Positions 25,616 to 38,561 are shown, counted from the first letter of the stretch. The stretch: DNA of 64,000 nucleotides from Halichoerus grypus (GCF_964656455.1 NC_135719.1:134539284-134603283), one strand, 5' to 3'. The notes: generated from the letters alone by a model not told the origin. Translations and numbers: made by a program.

Positions 25616-25722
25616 ATACTAGCTCTAGGCAAAGGTCAGATACTCTTCACTTGATTTAGAATGTCTGCCAAGAATGTTTGGATTTCTAGAGAGAGTAGCA
25701 TTCTAATACAAAGGAATTGGTT

Positions 25723-25748
25723 TAAAATTATAAAATTTTATAATTTTA
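25723..25748. repeat. perfect 26-bp AT palindrome
   Basis: Symmetric about 25735/25736. Every base pairs across the centre (core ttataaaattttataa). No spacer. Confidence 0.9.
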
Positions 25749-26227
25749 TAATCAGGGACCTAGTGAGGAAAGGTTTTTGAGGAAACCACATCATGTTAAT
25801 TGGCTGCCCATTCAAAGTGTATTTTTCCTTGACCTATTTCTTGAATGTTTTGTCTCAGAGAACAGACCTGCCATTTAGATGTAATCCTTTAGAAGATAAA
25901 CCTTGTCACACCAATCATGATACTCCCAAGGGTATGGGAACCCCGTATTTTAGTCAAGCGTGAGAGTGTGGCTAAGGAAGCAATGAGTAATCTGATCTCA
26001 TGTCATGCATATGATGCCGCCCTCATCGATCTCAGTATTTTAATCTGCTTTATCATCCCAAACATCATGTTACTCTCTAATACTTGAGTTTTTTATTTTA
26101 TTTAGAAGTGAAGATTGGAACTCTTTTCTGGACATTTATCAAGTAGCTGAGACAAAGATGAAAAACCAGTCTAAACTGTCTTCTTGCATGATTGTGTGTG
26201 TTACTGGGACGACCTTTCAGCTGTGTT

Positions 26228-26244
26228 GCCTCCCTCTGGTGGTG
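26228..26244 (-). promoter_or_regulatory. CTCF-like motif
   Basis: gcctccctctggtggtg contains the reverse CTCF core (CCCTCTGGTGG). Single motif only. Confidence 0.25.
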
Positions 26245-26346
26245 GCTTTGTGTACACGAACCTGGGTGGCACTGAGTAAGGCTGTAGATTGCTTTTCTTA
26301 ATACAAAGAAAGAAAGAAACAAACAAACAAAAAGTCATCATGTTCT

Positions 26347-26349
<3 letters not shown>

Positions 26350-26389
<40 letters not shown>
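26350..26389. repeat. (GT)n microsatellite
   Basis: About 19 uninterrupted GT units followed by a G-rich stretch. Confidence 0.95.
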
Positions 26390-26391
<2 letters not shown>

Positions 26392-27449
26392 TCGGGGGTG
26401 GGGGAGAAGATCTTTTCTTTAAACAAAGAATTAAGTGGTTGAAATTGATTGACAGCATATAATTAAGAAAATATAAACTTTCTGCATTGGGGATAAAGTT
26501 TGAAGCCTGCAATGTTCATAAATGAAAGGAGTGCTCTGACTGTGTGTAAACCTGTAAAAGGATCTGTTCGTATGTTTAAATTCTCCTTTGTTTGGGAAAC
26601 ATATCTTACTTAACATTTCATTCAGATGAGAAAAGCTGTTAGTGTAGATTTTCCAAAGATAGCTTTAAAATCTGCTGTGTATTTTTAATATTTTGCTTTG
26701 AATGATTCCTTTTGTGTAGTGTGAAGCTTACACTGGACAATACTAATGGCTCTCATCTGGGGTTTAATTTTCAGTCTGGGAAATCACTTGATTTTATTTT
26801 ATCGCATATCTGATCATGCTGGGGGAGATGCCCTTGAAAAAAGGAGAAGGTCAAGGATAGGAAATCACCATCTTTCTTTTGTTTCTTCTTCCCTCTCATG
26901 CCTCAAATCCAGAAATAGTCCCCTGAACATAGCCTGACACTTCAGTGTGACAGGTGTTCAGAAGACGAGGAGGCGCTCTGTAGAACCTGTTTATTCAGTG
27001 AGGAAATTTTATACCATTTACATTCAGAGCCATCCCTATGATACTAAAATACGCTTATGCAATGAATTTTTCATTTTTTAAACTCAAAACCAGGTAACTC
27101 ACCTGCAAATACACACTATGTAATTTCATTTCATGTGCCTGATCAATATCACTGACTGAAATCTATATTCTCTTTGTGAAGGAGACAACAAGATTTTCTG
27201 TTTCATTATGCATATTACATATGTGGTGCAATATTTTGGTGGGAAAATGGGTCATGTTTATATTTTTGGATTCAGTTTATTTTTTTCATGAGCTTTTTTA
27301 TAGCTCTTAAAGTTCCCAACCTATTTTGTATGGGTTCTAACTATGTGGAATGGTAAAGGGGTGTGCAATTAAAGCACAGTTGAACTGTCACATTGAAATT
27401 TGTGTAAATATTTATAAGCTATTGGCATTATATGAGAAGGAATACTTGG

Positions 27450-27519
27450 GTTTTTTGTTGTCGTTGTTTTGGGTTTTTTTGTTGTTGTTGTTCTTTTCCT
27501 TTTTTTTTTTTCTTTCTTC

Positions 27520-27550
<31 letters not shown>

Positions 27551-27552
27551 AA
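27450..27552. repeat. T-rich low-complexity tract
   Basis: About 100 bp of T runs with G or C interruptions ((TTG)n then (TTC)n then pure T). Confidence 0.9.
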
Positions 27553-28019
27553 GAAACACAGAGTTTCTGTAGTAGACCATAAGGACTTATCTGAATTCGG
27601 GTCACAATCATCATAGAACTGAAAAGTTAGGTATCTAGGGTGATTAGACATGCCTTTCATCAAACCAAGTTTGTAATAATGGGTCAGGCTGACCCCATTT
27701 CAGTCGATAAGAGCACAGAATTTGATGTATTTTGCAAAACAATTATAGTGCTATGGCAATTACAATTATTTTCTAGTTGCATGTTTTATGCCCTTTTCTA
27801 AGGTCATCTAGTTTCTTTGTATTTGAAGACTATTCGTCCATCTCTCTACCTATCTCTCAGTCTCTCCAGGTAGGTTAGGGTTGCTTAAAGCCTTTGAAGC
27901 CTTTTCCAGAATATTAGCTTGGTGTTTCTTTATGAGACCTCAGATTGAAGTTGTCAAAGAGTTTTTACAGACTGCCTCTTCAAGCAAAGTAATCATCTGA
28001 AGGTTGCTTTTTGATTCAT

Positions 28020-28140
28020 CTATTTATTCTATAAACACTTCTTGAATGTCTGACATCTGCCTTTGTAGGCTCTGGGGAAACAGTAGTGAGCAAAAGCAGT
28101 CCAACCTCTGCCCACGTAGAGCTTACAGGGAAGCAAGAAA
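28020..28140 (-). mobile_element. L2 3' end
   Basis: tattctataaacacttcttg, gctctggggaaacagtagtg and cacgtagagcttacaggg are the inverse of an L2 tail. Confidence 0.75.
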
Positions 28141-28144
28141 GGGG

Positions 28145-28335
28145 TTAGGAGCAAGGCTCTGCGGCTCATGCCTGAGTTCAAATTCTGTTCCTCCCTGTCC
28201 CTTATCTCATGATCGGCTTTGGAGAAGCTACCTAACTTGGGGCTCCTTCTCTCCGTGGGGGTAGTAACGGTACCAAATGTATTGCTTTGTTATGAGTCAG
28301 TGTATGGAAGGTTCTTAAAAAAAGTGTCTGAAACT
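28145..28335 (+). mobile_element. MIR
   Basis: gagcaaggctctgcgg, cctgagttcaaattctgttc and gagaagctacctaacttggg. Confidence 0.65.
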
Positions 28336-28599
28336 GCAAATGCTAAGTTAAAAATGCCCTTAAAACACTGAAATGAGTAAGTCAAGTGGGTGTTTAGCTG
28401 TACAGGTAAGGAGCTAAGAGGAGAGGCTAAGATGGAGACTGTAGTTTGTGATTTATTTGCATATACAGGAGACAATTTAAATTTAGGGCTTGGTTGCCAT
28501 GTCCTACAGAAAGAGAAGAAGAAGAGCACCTGGATCCAAGCTTATTGGACTCACACTGAATGCCTAGATTGAGGAGAGGAAGCCTGCAAAATAGGAAAT

Positions 28600-29750
28600 A
28601 GGAGGAATGGGAGGAAAACCAACAGACTATGATGTCATAGCTACCAGAGATTGAGAATGGTTCAGGAACGGCATGCACAGCAGGTCTAAATGATGCTGCA
28701 AGATAAAGAAAAAAGAAGACAGGCAAGAGCCCTTTGGATTTACCAACCCAGGACTGATAATTGATGTCAGTGAGACATGCTAGTGTGAAAGTAGAGACAG
28801 GAACCAGTGTGGAGAGTGATGGTGGGAAATGGGTGGGAGGTGAGAAAACAGAGATTCGATTATGAACCAATCTTTCTAGAAGTTTGGCTAAATGTTAGAA
28901 GAGAAATGGGGCAACAGCTGGAGGGGGGTGATTATTTTTTTAAGTGGAAAATACTAAAGAATGTTTATTTTTTAAAGATTTTTATTTATTTATTTTAGAG
29001 AGAGAGTGCTAGAAGGGGAGGGACAGAGAGAGAGGGATAAGCAGACTCTGCGCTGAGCACAGAGTTGCACTCGGGGCTTGATCCCATGACCCTGAGATCA
29101 CGACCTGAGCCAAAATCAAGAGTCAGATACCCAACCGACAGAACCACCCAGGCACCCCCAGAGAATGTTTAAAAATAGATCTAGTTTGAGACAGAGAGGT
29201 TGATACACAGGGAAGGAGAACATAGAGAGATATATTCTAGAGAGGCCTGTGGGGCAAGGGCTCAACAAGAGAGATGGAGTGGTCAGCCTTTGAGGAAAAG
29301 AAAGTGGGTGCAGACGCAGAGGACTCAGATGTTTGGCAACAGAAAGACATGGGAGATCCTGTCTGATGTCTTCTGCTCATCTTCAGATTAAAGTCATGGT
29401 TGTCTACTGAAAGTGAAAGGAGAAGTTAGGGAATTTAAGGAGAGTGAAGACTGACTCCATCTTTGAGGAGAATGAGGGAGAAGTTTCCAGAGAAGTAGAA
29501 CAGCGTTGCTAGATGGGGGGCGGCCTCACTGTAGGTTAGTGATTTCTTATTTAAGGTAGACCTCATGGGTGTTATTAGGTGACTTTCTCTGGTGAGAATC
29601 TGAAACTCAGGAAAGCTCAGGGGAGATTGGGCTTGTGATTGGGTGGATTTGTTTGCTTGATTCAAGGTGCAATGAAAGAATAATGGGCAGAAGAATTTTT
29701 GAAATAATAGATTGTACACCCTAAACCAATAAGATAGGAGGCGAATGTGG
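28600..29750 (+). repeat. purine-rich interspersed repeat of unnamed family, split by SINEC
   Basis: Motifs agaagtttggctaaatg, agaaatggggcaacagctgg, ggtcagcctttgaggaaaag and gaaagtgggtgcagacgcag belong to one long G/A-rich old repeat. It is interrupted by the SINEC at 28968-29159 and probably relates to 16.2-16.9 kb. Boundaries approximate. Confidence 0.4.
28968..29159 (-). mobile_element. SINEC
   Basis: Reverse copy with T-rich tail at left and head ccacccaggcaccccc at right. Target duplication (aaagaatgttta / agagaatgttta) at 28956-28967 and 29160-29171. Confidence 0.93.
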
Positions 29751-29776
29751 TGGGAAGAGCACCAAATTGTTTTCTT

Positions 29777-29970
29777 TTTTTTTTCTTTTAAAGATTTCAT
29801 TTATTTATTTGAGAGAGAGAGTAAGAGAGATCATAAAATGGGAGAGGGTCAGAAGGAGAAGCAGATTCCCCACTGAGCAGGGAGCCTGATGCGGGATTCA
29901 ATCCCTGGACTCCAGGATCATGACCTGAGCTGAAGGCCATCGCTTAACCAACTGAGCCACCTAGGTGCCC
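29777..29970 (-). mobile_element. SINEC
   Basis: Reverse copy: T tail, (GAGA)n, gcttaaccaactgagccacc. The target site is T-rich (ttttctttttt-like on both sides), so edges are approximate. Confidence 0.92.
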
Positions 29971-29989
29971 TCTTTTCTTTTTTATCAGA

Positions 29990-30165
29990 AAGACTGAACT
30001 GGGATTCTATGGCTAGGATTTGCTACTATTTGAATTTGAGTAAGTCACAGATTTGCAAATTCTGGATAATAATGACTTATTTCTCATGGCTCTGTGAGTA
30101 TTGCACTGTACTAGCAGTGGTTAGCACTCAGTAAGTATTTGAATATTTAGCTGAATTTGAACTCA
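29990..30165 (+). mobile_element. MIR fragment
   Basis: gatttgctactatttgaatt, gagtaagtcacag and ggttagcactcagtaagtat. Confidence 0.5.
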
Positions 30166-30302
30166 AGTTGGAAATGCACCAGAGGCTTAGTGGTGCATAA
30201 AGTGATTGTAGTCATTTGCTTATTTCTTCTGTTGAATTATTAAGGCCAGTGTAAATAGCAAGCTCAAATCTTTTGTCCTGCCCCAACATAGCTTGCCTCT
30301 CA

Positions 30303-30351
30303 AAAAAAAAAAAAAAAAAGAAAAAGAAAAAGAAAAAGAAAAGAAAAGGAG
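30303..30351. repeat. A-rich (AAAAAG)n tract
   Basis: Poly(A) passing into tandem aaaaag units. Confidence 0.9.
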
Positions 30352-31229
30352 GTTGGAAGAAGGGAAGAAAAGAAGATGACTTTTCATTCCCCTCTCCCCC
30401 ACTCTAGGTGAATGCTTGGGGTCATGACAGACTAGGGGGCAGCATGGAAAGGGACACAAGTATTCAGAGTGAGCACTGCATTTTTGGTTCGCAGGACAGA
30501 AGATAGAAGAAGAAATCTTTCAGACTTTCTGGAGTCAAGTGTTCTTATGGGATTGTTTAGAAAAGGTCCTTTGCAGAATGAAAAAAAAAAATGATCTAGC
30601 AAGATCTTTCTTAAAATTACTGTTTGTTAGATTACTGATCTCACTTTCTACAGATTTTTTTCCCTTGGAATTCAAGGAATTCTTGATACCTACATCATCT
30701 CATCCCAAGCTATTAGTATACAGAAGGTGGCCATGTGTTGGGCAGTTGGTGACTAGCTTTACTCCTTCAACAGCTTTTGCCACAGTGGCCCCACATAAAG
30801 ACCTTCCCAAGCTGTAGAATGTGGTGACAGCCAACTTGGGGTTCTTTGAGATGAAGTAGGCAAGGAAACTTTGCTGTCTGTTTTGCTAGAAGCCTATCAG
30901 TAGCCTCAAGTCCTTCAGACTCCTCCAATCCTTGGCACCTTGATGCTGCCCATCAGCTGAGCTGCAGCTTAGTTTCCCACTCCTGCTGAACCCTGGAGTC
31001 ACAGGGCGGAAGAGACAGTGGGTTCCGGGGCATAATTACCCTTTATTTATGAACTAGTCCATCCTGGAAGTTTTACTCACTTCAGATGCCAGGCTACTGA
31101 TAGTTTTGTATATTTAATCAGTAAGGAGAGACTTTTGTTTTTGCAGGGAAGTGCATGTTGGTTTTAATACCATCATAACTAAGACCATTTATAAAATCAT
31201 ACCAGTAGCTAGTATTTTCTTAGGGAAAA

Positions 31230-31365
31230 TTTATAATACCATCCTCTGCTCATACCATCAATATGGCTTCAAGCAAATTACTTCATCTCTGTAGACTTCA
31301 TGTGAGGTTGATAGACATATCTCCTATGGGTTGTTTTGGGATTACATGAAATGAAACATATTAAA
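31230..31365 (+). mobile_element. MIR fragment
   Basis: atggcttcaagcaaattact, tcatctctgtagacttcatg and gggattacatgaaatg. Confidence 0.5.
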
Positions 31366-31914
31366 ATGCTTTTAGAATTATAAAGAGCTTTATGCAAAGA
31401 GTTATTTGATCTGACGTGAACTGATACTCAATCACGGGGCCTGTGCCATAGATATCTTTCTAGTAACTGGGTCTATGCCTGGCAGGGAGTGGGCATTCCC
31501 CACGTGTTTACTGGGCCGTACTTGGTGCTGGTCACACCATGTGAGTCTTGTTTTCCATTCTGGGCAGCACATATCAAGAAACAGAGGCATCAGCATTGCT
31601 AAGATTCTGAAGCAAATGAAAGAAATGGGACATTTACATAGGAAAGGAGAAGATCTGAGAGACCCAGTAAATGTCTCCACATATTCGCAGTGTTGATGGA
31701 TGGGAAGATGTATGTGTATATCTCCAAAAGAAAGAACTATGATCAATGAACGAAAGAGGAAAGTAAAATTTGATGGATTCAAAAGAACCAACTCGCTACT
31801 AAATTCAGGACAAAAGCTCCCTGTGCAGGAAGCTTTTTGTTATTATTGCTGGTTTTTAAAGTTAAAATGGGAATGGCCAACACATAATGAGTGGATGTGT
31901 TCCACATGTTCGAT

Positions 31915-32080
31915 AACACTTGAAATGATTTACAGCCTCACAACAACTGTGAGAGATTAATACTACCATTTTCTCCAATTGACAAATCAGTTAACTGGGG
32001 CCAAGGGAGGGGAAGCGATGTGCCCAAGTTAACACCACTGGCAAGTCAGAAAGCTATCCAGGTCACCTGTCGCCAGAGCC
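31915..32080 (-). mobile_element. MIR
   Basis: cctcacaacaactgtgagag, aaatcagttaactggggcc and gcgatgtgcccaagttaac. Confidence 0.65.
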
Positions 32081-32084
32081 CAGC

Positions 32085-32290
32085 GCACTTTATTAAGTGC
32101 CTACTTGGTATTCTTAGTTACTTCACATGCATTACCTCTAGTCTTCCCAACAATTTTGTGAGCAAGCCTTATTATCCCCTCCTGAGATGAACAAAGAGAC
32201 TGAAGGAGGTTAAGTCAAATGCCTGTTGTCATGCTTTTGAAGAGTGGCTGAGCTCAGGTCAAAACCAAACTTTAACTTACCCCAAACCCT
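32085..32290 (-). mobile_element. MIR (second, adjacent copy)
   Basis: attaagtgcctacttgg, cacatgcattacctctagtc, ttattatcccctcctgagat and ctgaaggaggttaagtca. It follows the previous MIR in the same orientation. Confidence 0.65.
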
Positions 32291-33119
32291 TTGCTCTTGC
32301 CAGGCCACCACATCTGCAGCTCCTCCTCTTACAAGTCAATTTGATCCAAAAAAGAGAAAAACCAGTTGCCTCCATGTCCTTATAGTGGGTGTCTGGGTGG
32401 TTGAGCCCTAAAGTAGTTGATCATCAGATCCATCTGGGGAATATTGACAAAATGCACATGCAGAGCCTTCTTTGAAAACCTATCAAACCAAAAATCTGCA
32501 GGGTAGTACCTAGAAACCCTCTTTTTCCATCATCTTCCTTTAGTGTTTTTGATGACCCTTGGGGTTGGAGAATCTCTGAATCAGATGATGGGAAAAAGTC
32601 CGTCTCAGAGATAAGAGCCTAAGAAACCAGCTATTTTCCTTGCTTGAAACATGAGGTGCTCAGTATATGTTTGTTCGACCAAATGAATGGATGGATATAT
32701 AATTGAGTTAAGTACCTTTTTTGGAAATGGATTGACAAATATATAGATATGGGCTCTAGGGGGTCCATCCTTTATGGACTGTATACTTATTTCTTTTCTT
32801 TAATTGTATTGGTGCTATCTCAGTAAAATTCTTCTCTATTAGTGTCTGCTCACCCCCGAGTTTCAACACCATGAAGGCCCAGTCTTGCATCCAGATATGC
32901 AGATTTTTAATGGAACCAAGGAATGGTCAGTGGGGGCTCTCTAGTGGATGTAGAACATCAAGTGACAATGATGAATGTGTCCTCAAAGTTTATGCACTTG
33001 AGTTTTTAACGTTGGTTGCTTGTTCTAAACTTATTATTTGAACCAACTGTATTGGAAACCATGTGGGAACAACTCTTCAAATGTGTTAGAGAATTTTATG
33101 CTTGCCAGGAGAATAGCTC

Positions 33120-33144
33120 TTTTTTTTTTTTTTTTTTTTTTTTT
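33120..33144. repeat. poly(T) tract
   Basis: About 25 consecutive T followed by ggggtcc. No associated retroelement body recognised. Confidence 0.85.
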
Positions 33145-34480
33145 GGGGTCCAATTTTAATGTTTTCAATTCGAGACTGACTGGAGCCAGGGAATTGTCAA
33201 CTGTTTATATAAAGTGTTTCCTTTCCTTCCTTCCCTCTTTTCCTCCTTCTCTCCCTCTTCCCTTCTTTCTTTCTCTTTGTTTTAGCAAAGAAAAATATTT
33301 GTCTAATGAGAAACTTCAAGGGGCTTGGTTGAGGGTCAGTGAATGAGATGGAAAAATGGCTTCAAGTTAGGGGGTAGCTATTGTTTTATTTTTCCCCAAA
33401 TTCCTCTGCTAATCCCCACACCTTGGCCCGCTAACCATAGAACTCTCCTGACTGTTGTAGGAACAGTATTTATAACCTATCTTCAGGGATGTGGAAATGT
33501 GCACAAGATCTATAAATTGTTTTAGTGTTTCCAGATTGTAACAGAGACATTTGTAGTGTAGTTAGGCCTATGGATTCTGCACCTGTGTGTCTGATTTTAA
33601 GCATAAATTATCTAACTCCAGAAGTGCTAAGTCCCAGGTACCCAGGGAAACTTTCGTAGAGAATCCTTCTTCAGGTTAGCTTTCTCATTCATAGCATTTC
33701 ATGCACTGCGCTGTCTTGTGACAATCCAGCCAACGCTGAGACCATTAAGATTTTATTGGGTTTGTCCTCGTGTCATTATATTATGCAATCAGCAGGGCTT
33801 GTTGACAATTCTTATTTTCTGAACTATGATTTTTAGAGTCTGAGTTTATTAAGCGCTCCTGGAATACAGGCTCCTGGAATTAATTAAAAAAAAAAAAAAA
33901 TCTTCTTAGCACTGGGAGAGAAACACTTTGCTGAAAGCTTTTACATGATTTATATGCTTTGAGTCTCAGTTCCTATGAAAAGAGTTAAATTAGAGTAAAG
34001 TAGCCCAGAATAACTGTGCCATTACAATCAGCTTTAACAGACTGGCAGGGCCAGGTTCTTGGGGTCTCCAAAGAGCATTTGTTCCGTGTTGATTTATACT
34101 CAGCCTTTGGAAACTGTGTTTTCTACTTTCAGTGAAAATTCCTGTTTTTCCTCAACACCTTCCATTAAACCATTCTTCACAATCTCTAGTTTCCTGGAAA
34201 GGAAGCATATTCAGTGCAGTATTCAAACAAATAGGAAGGGGTGGGGGGGAGAAGAAAACTTTTGCTCTCAATATTTGAAACTCATAGTGTAAAGCAAAAT
34301 CTTTTATTCCCAATATTTAGAGACTTATAAATGGAAATGGCTAGTGACCTTGAAACATGGGTTTGTTTATTATCTTCTGGAAACAGGACTCCCTGAGTGA
34401 GAAGCAGGAAGAGTTGGGAGAACATGCTGTGCTGTCCCAAGTTTTATTTCTTCTCTCCGCTGGGCTGGGTTTCACCTCTT

Positions 34481-34683
34481 TTTTTTTTTTTTTTTTTAAG
34501 ATTTTATTTATTTATTTGTCAGAGAGAGAGAGAGCACAAGCAGGAGGAGTGGCAGGCAGAGGAAGAAGCAGGCTCCCTGCCAAGTGGGGAGCCCGATGTG
34601 GGACTCGATCCGAGGACCCTGGGATCATGACCTGAGCTGAAGGCAGACGCTTAACCGACTGAGCCACCCAGGCATCCCATGAC
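34481..34683 (-). mobile_element. SINEC
   Basis: Reverse copy with complete head (cgactgagccacccaggc). 11-bp target duplication tttcacctctt at 34470-34480 and 34684-34694. Confidence 0.95.
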
Positions 34684-35181
34684 TTTCACCTCTTGATCCA
34701 GATTTCAACCAGCATGGGTCCATGTGCAGCACTTCTGGAATCTTTTCCCTTGCTTGCACCTTTTTAGCCTTCAGATCATCACATAGACAATCCTTGTCCT
34801 GCAGCATTTTTCCTGATACCCCGGGGACTAGGTTAGAGCTCTTTAAGCACAACCATAATTCTTTGATACCCTAATATTAGAACACTTTACATAGTACCAT
34901 AATTCCCTGCTTATTCATTTCTCTCTCCCCTCACTGACTTTAGTCAAACTCGTGAAGCCAAAACCCACATTAGCTCCACCTCAGACTGTATCCTCATTCT
35001 CGTGCCCTATTAAATACTGGTTGAATAAGTGAATGACAAACATGTTACATTTTCATGTTTTCTTGGTGTCCTGGGCAAGAGGCTTTTTTAGGTTCTATTT
35101 ATTAGAAACCCGATGCTAATTTCTTCTATAAAATTAGAATAATAATGCTAACCTTTAAGGTACTTCTAAGATGGTGTGGGT

Positions 35182-35328
35182 CAGTGGTTCATAACTGGGG
35201 GTGATTTTGTCACCCCAGGAGACATACGTAGGACCATGTCTGGAAACATTTTTGGATGCTCATGGCAGCAGCCCCACACAGAATTATCCAGGCCAAAATG
35301 TCAATAGTGCTGAGGTTGAGAAATTCTG
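35182..35328 (+). mobile_element. MER5A, internally deleted
   Basis: gtcagtggttcataactggg start, then gtctggaaacatttttgg, gaattatccaggccaaaatg and tcaatagtgctgaggttgag. The central part present in full MER5A is missing. Confidence 0.8.
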
Positions 35329-35429
35329 GAGTATATGGAAAGGCATAGAACTTGGTACGTTTAAGGTGATTTTATTTTGCAATACACGTTAGAGTTTACC
35401 TCTTTGGACAACATAAATAATAATAATTA

Positions 35430-35670
35430 GGGAGAGTAACAGTTTATATTTATTATGTTCTTGCTTGTGTCCAGCATCATGAAAGCTTTTGGCAAATACT
35501 ATCCTAGTTAATTCTCCCAAGAATACTGTGAGTTAGGAACTATTATTATCGTCATTTTTCAGGTGAGGAAAGGAAGGCATGAAAGGTCAAGATCCTGCGG
35601 CTACTCCGTGCCAGAGATGGGATGAGAACTCAGGGGCTGTGCTTTTGACCATTCTACTATACTGCTTTCT
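35430..35670 (-). mobile_element. MIR
   Basis: ttaattctcccaagaatact, gtgagttaggaactattatt and catttttcaggtgaggaaag. Confidence 0.7.
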
Positions 35671-36924
35671 TTATGAATAGTCTCCAGCTTAAGGTCTGAA
35701 AGCATTTCTGCTTTTAGAATTCGGTAGGAATTAGCACTGAAAAAATAGAGGAAATTTTAGCCTACTTAAATGAAAAAAAAAAAGTCATTATTGCCTGTAT
35801 GTTTGTAATTTTACACTTGCACTAATTTGAACAAAGATACAGTATATTGGCTGACATATATAGGCTGTCATTGATCCAAGGATCACAACAAATCTGCTCT
35901 TTTCTGTAATTTTTTGGGATTCTCAAGAAGTTCAAAGAAAACCCTGAGAGCTTGTTTTCATTCGGAACTGAAGTTGTCATAGCTGATCAACACATCCTGA
36001 TCTCGATGGGACTTTTCTTCTGTTAAGGTGGATAAACAGTGACAGTTTGTCCGAAGTAATCCTATTAGAGGATTTCTTCAGGACCACATCCTCTTCTTAC
36101 ATAATTACGAAATAAGCACTCCTAAGTAGAGTACATCAGCAAGAGATCAAGGCCTGGGGCAAAGGATGGGCTGATGGGGCTTTTCCCCTCCTTACAGAAG
36201 ACACAGTGCAGGCAAATGGAAAATGTATAATTTGGAAGCATGGTAGTTTCCAGGTCCAAAATCTGAGTATTTTGTTATCTCCCAGTGATTATTACTTTGA
36301 GGTTGTTAGTTGATGAACTTTCTAAGCAAATTCTGTCATCCTCAAGAATTAGCTCATTGTTTCCAGGGCCTTAAAACTTGGCTTGTAAACATAGTTAAGA
36401 AACACCTATTCTTTTTACTTAGGAACTTAGAACACTGGAGCAGCTGTTTTTCTCTCTTGGAAATTTTATTTATTGTGTGCTGGTATCACATGTTGAAGAT
36501 TCCTGTGGAATACTCGAAACTGTGTTAGGTTCTATTCTTTCGGTCTCACTTTCCTACCTCTTAGGAAGAGTAAATGTTAATAGCACCAAACAAATGTTTG
36601 TTCTTAAATAAATCCTGCTTTATCAAGTGGGCTCTCCTGATTACAAATAACTTTTTAAGCTCCTACTGGGCATTAGTGCTTGTCACTCAGATGTACGTTT
36701 TCAAGAGTCTGTGGAGGCCAAGTGTATGGTGTAGTCATTGCACTACTCCACATACAAGCTGTCATTTATGTATAAGATGTAATTTGAGACTATCTCCTGG
36801 GGACAGAAGTGATCAGTATGCCTTATGCTTACTCTTCCTAAAGAGTCATTTGACATGCTCTTGCATTTGTTTTATATTTAAGGAAGTAAAACATTTGAAT
36901 GATTAAATAAGATGTTACTGTGTT

Positions 36925-37045
36925 TAGGGCAATGCTCTCAAATGTTAACATAACTCCCTCGGTTCTTGCTAATATGCAGATTCCGCCTTTCCAACAACTT
37001 GCCAGCTTGAGATCACACTCCTGGACCAGGATCACCCTTGAGTAG
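36925..37045 (+). mobile_element. MER20-like hAT fragment
   Basis: tgctctcaaatgttaacata, gctaatatgcagattccgcc and tcctggaccaggatcaccct resemble MER20-type hAT elements. Diverged. Confidence 0.4.
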
Positions 37046-37263
37046 TTAGAAATTAGGGAACACTGAGATGGCTTAAAAATTTGAAATCTGAGCTAAGGAT
37101 GACATCAGGCTGATGACATTAAACTCATTTTTCCTAAACTATCCCAGTTGTATTATAAATTATTCTTTAAGCAGATAGGGAGATTTTTGCTGGGGGGTTG
37201 GGGGGGATGGCTCCTGTCTAGTGGTGAAATGTATATTTGTAAGTTTTAACAAATTAAATAATT

Positions 37264-37458
37264 TTTTCTAAAGATTTTATTTATTTTTTTGACAGAGAGA
37301 GACACAGTGAGAGAGGGAACACAAGCAGGGGGAGTGGGAGAGGGAGAAGCAGGCTTCCCACAGAGCAGGGAGCCTGATGCGGGCTAGGTCCCAGGATCCT
37401 GGGATCATGACCCGAGCCGAAGGCAGACTCTTAACCGACTGAACCACCCAGTCGCCCC
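37264..37458 (-). mobile_element. SINEC
   Basis: Reverse copy (cttaaccgactgaaccaccc head). aaataat flanks both sides (before 37264 and from about 37459). Confidence 0.93.
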
Positions 37459-38241
37459 AAATAATGTTTGGTTTTTAATAAAGTCATAGCTCAGTCTGTT
37501 TTGCCTGGACAAAGATTCCCTATTCCTCCCCTTTCCTTTTAAAGGTTTTCGAACAATAAAACATGCATTTTACTGCTTCAGGTCATCAGAGGCATTTTTT
37601 AGGTGGTTCACAATTTTTTTTTTTAAGTTGTAGAACAAATTTACAATATCCTTGACACTTAGATATCATTTACAGTGGTTTTTTTTTCTTTTTTAAATTA
37701 CTTTTCTAAAGATAGCTAAGGGAACAGTTTCAAATAGTTCCTGTGTGCTTCTAGATATACGTTGTTTTGAGTTTCTGTCTGTTGGTGAGAATTAAGAAAC
37801 TCATAGCTTGCCATGTCCAGTCTTGTTAGCTTATTTTGTAAGGAAATCAAATCTAGCACCTTTCAATTAACTGCTTTACCTCTCTGATCTAAAAACAGAC
37901 AGGACACGTTGTGGAGCAGGAAGGCATGATTACTATCTGTGGATTGCCTTTACTTCCCCAACTGGGACTTCTATCATTTCAAAGTCTGCTGAAGGTCCTT
38001 CTTAAAAAGTAGGAAAAAAAAAAAAACAAACCCTCACAGATGTGAGGAAGGTAGTAGTGTTGAAAAATAACTTATTCCCAGTCATGAGCTTGGCAGCTCT
38101 TAAGGGGATCAGAAGGGTGTATCTCATCTGTACCCGGAGGTCCCAAAAGAAGGAATAAACAGAAACGTATCATGGACTGGAGTCCAGTCACTCTCCTTGG
38201 TAACTCATGCGTAAGCTGTTTTGGAGAAAGACAAAGATAAG

Positions 38242-38434
38242 GGGCGCCTGGGTGGCTCAGCCGGTTAAGCGTCTGCCTTCAGCTCAGGTCATGATCCCAG
38301 GACCCTGGGATCGAGCCCCGCATTGGGCTCCTTGCTCGGCGGGGAGCCTGCTTCTCCCTCTCCCATTCCCCCTGCTTGTGCTCTCTCTCTCTGTCAAATA
38401 AATAAATAACATCTTTAAAAAAAAAAAAAAAAAA
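38242..38434 (+). mobile_element. SINEC, young-looking
   Basis: Head ggggcgcctgggtggctcag, intact B box (gggatcgagccccgc) and a long A tail. Perfect 17-bp target duplication at 38225-38241 and 38435-38451. Confidence 0.97.
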
Positions 38435-38561
38435 AGAAAGACAAAGATAAGAAGAGGCAAAAAGTGGGGAAGAAAAGAGAAATCTCTTTGCCTTCATGCA
38501 TGCTTCTGTGCGTTACTTTTATTCCTCTCCCTCAGTGTCAGATCAAAAGGACACATCTTTT

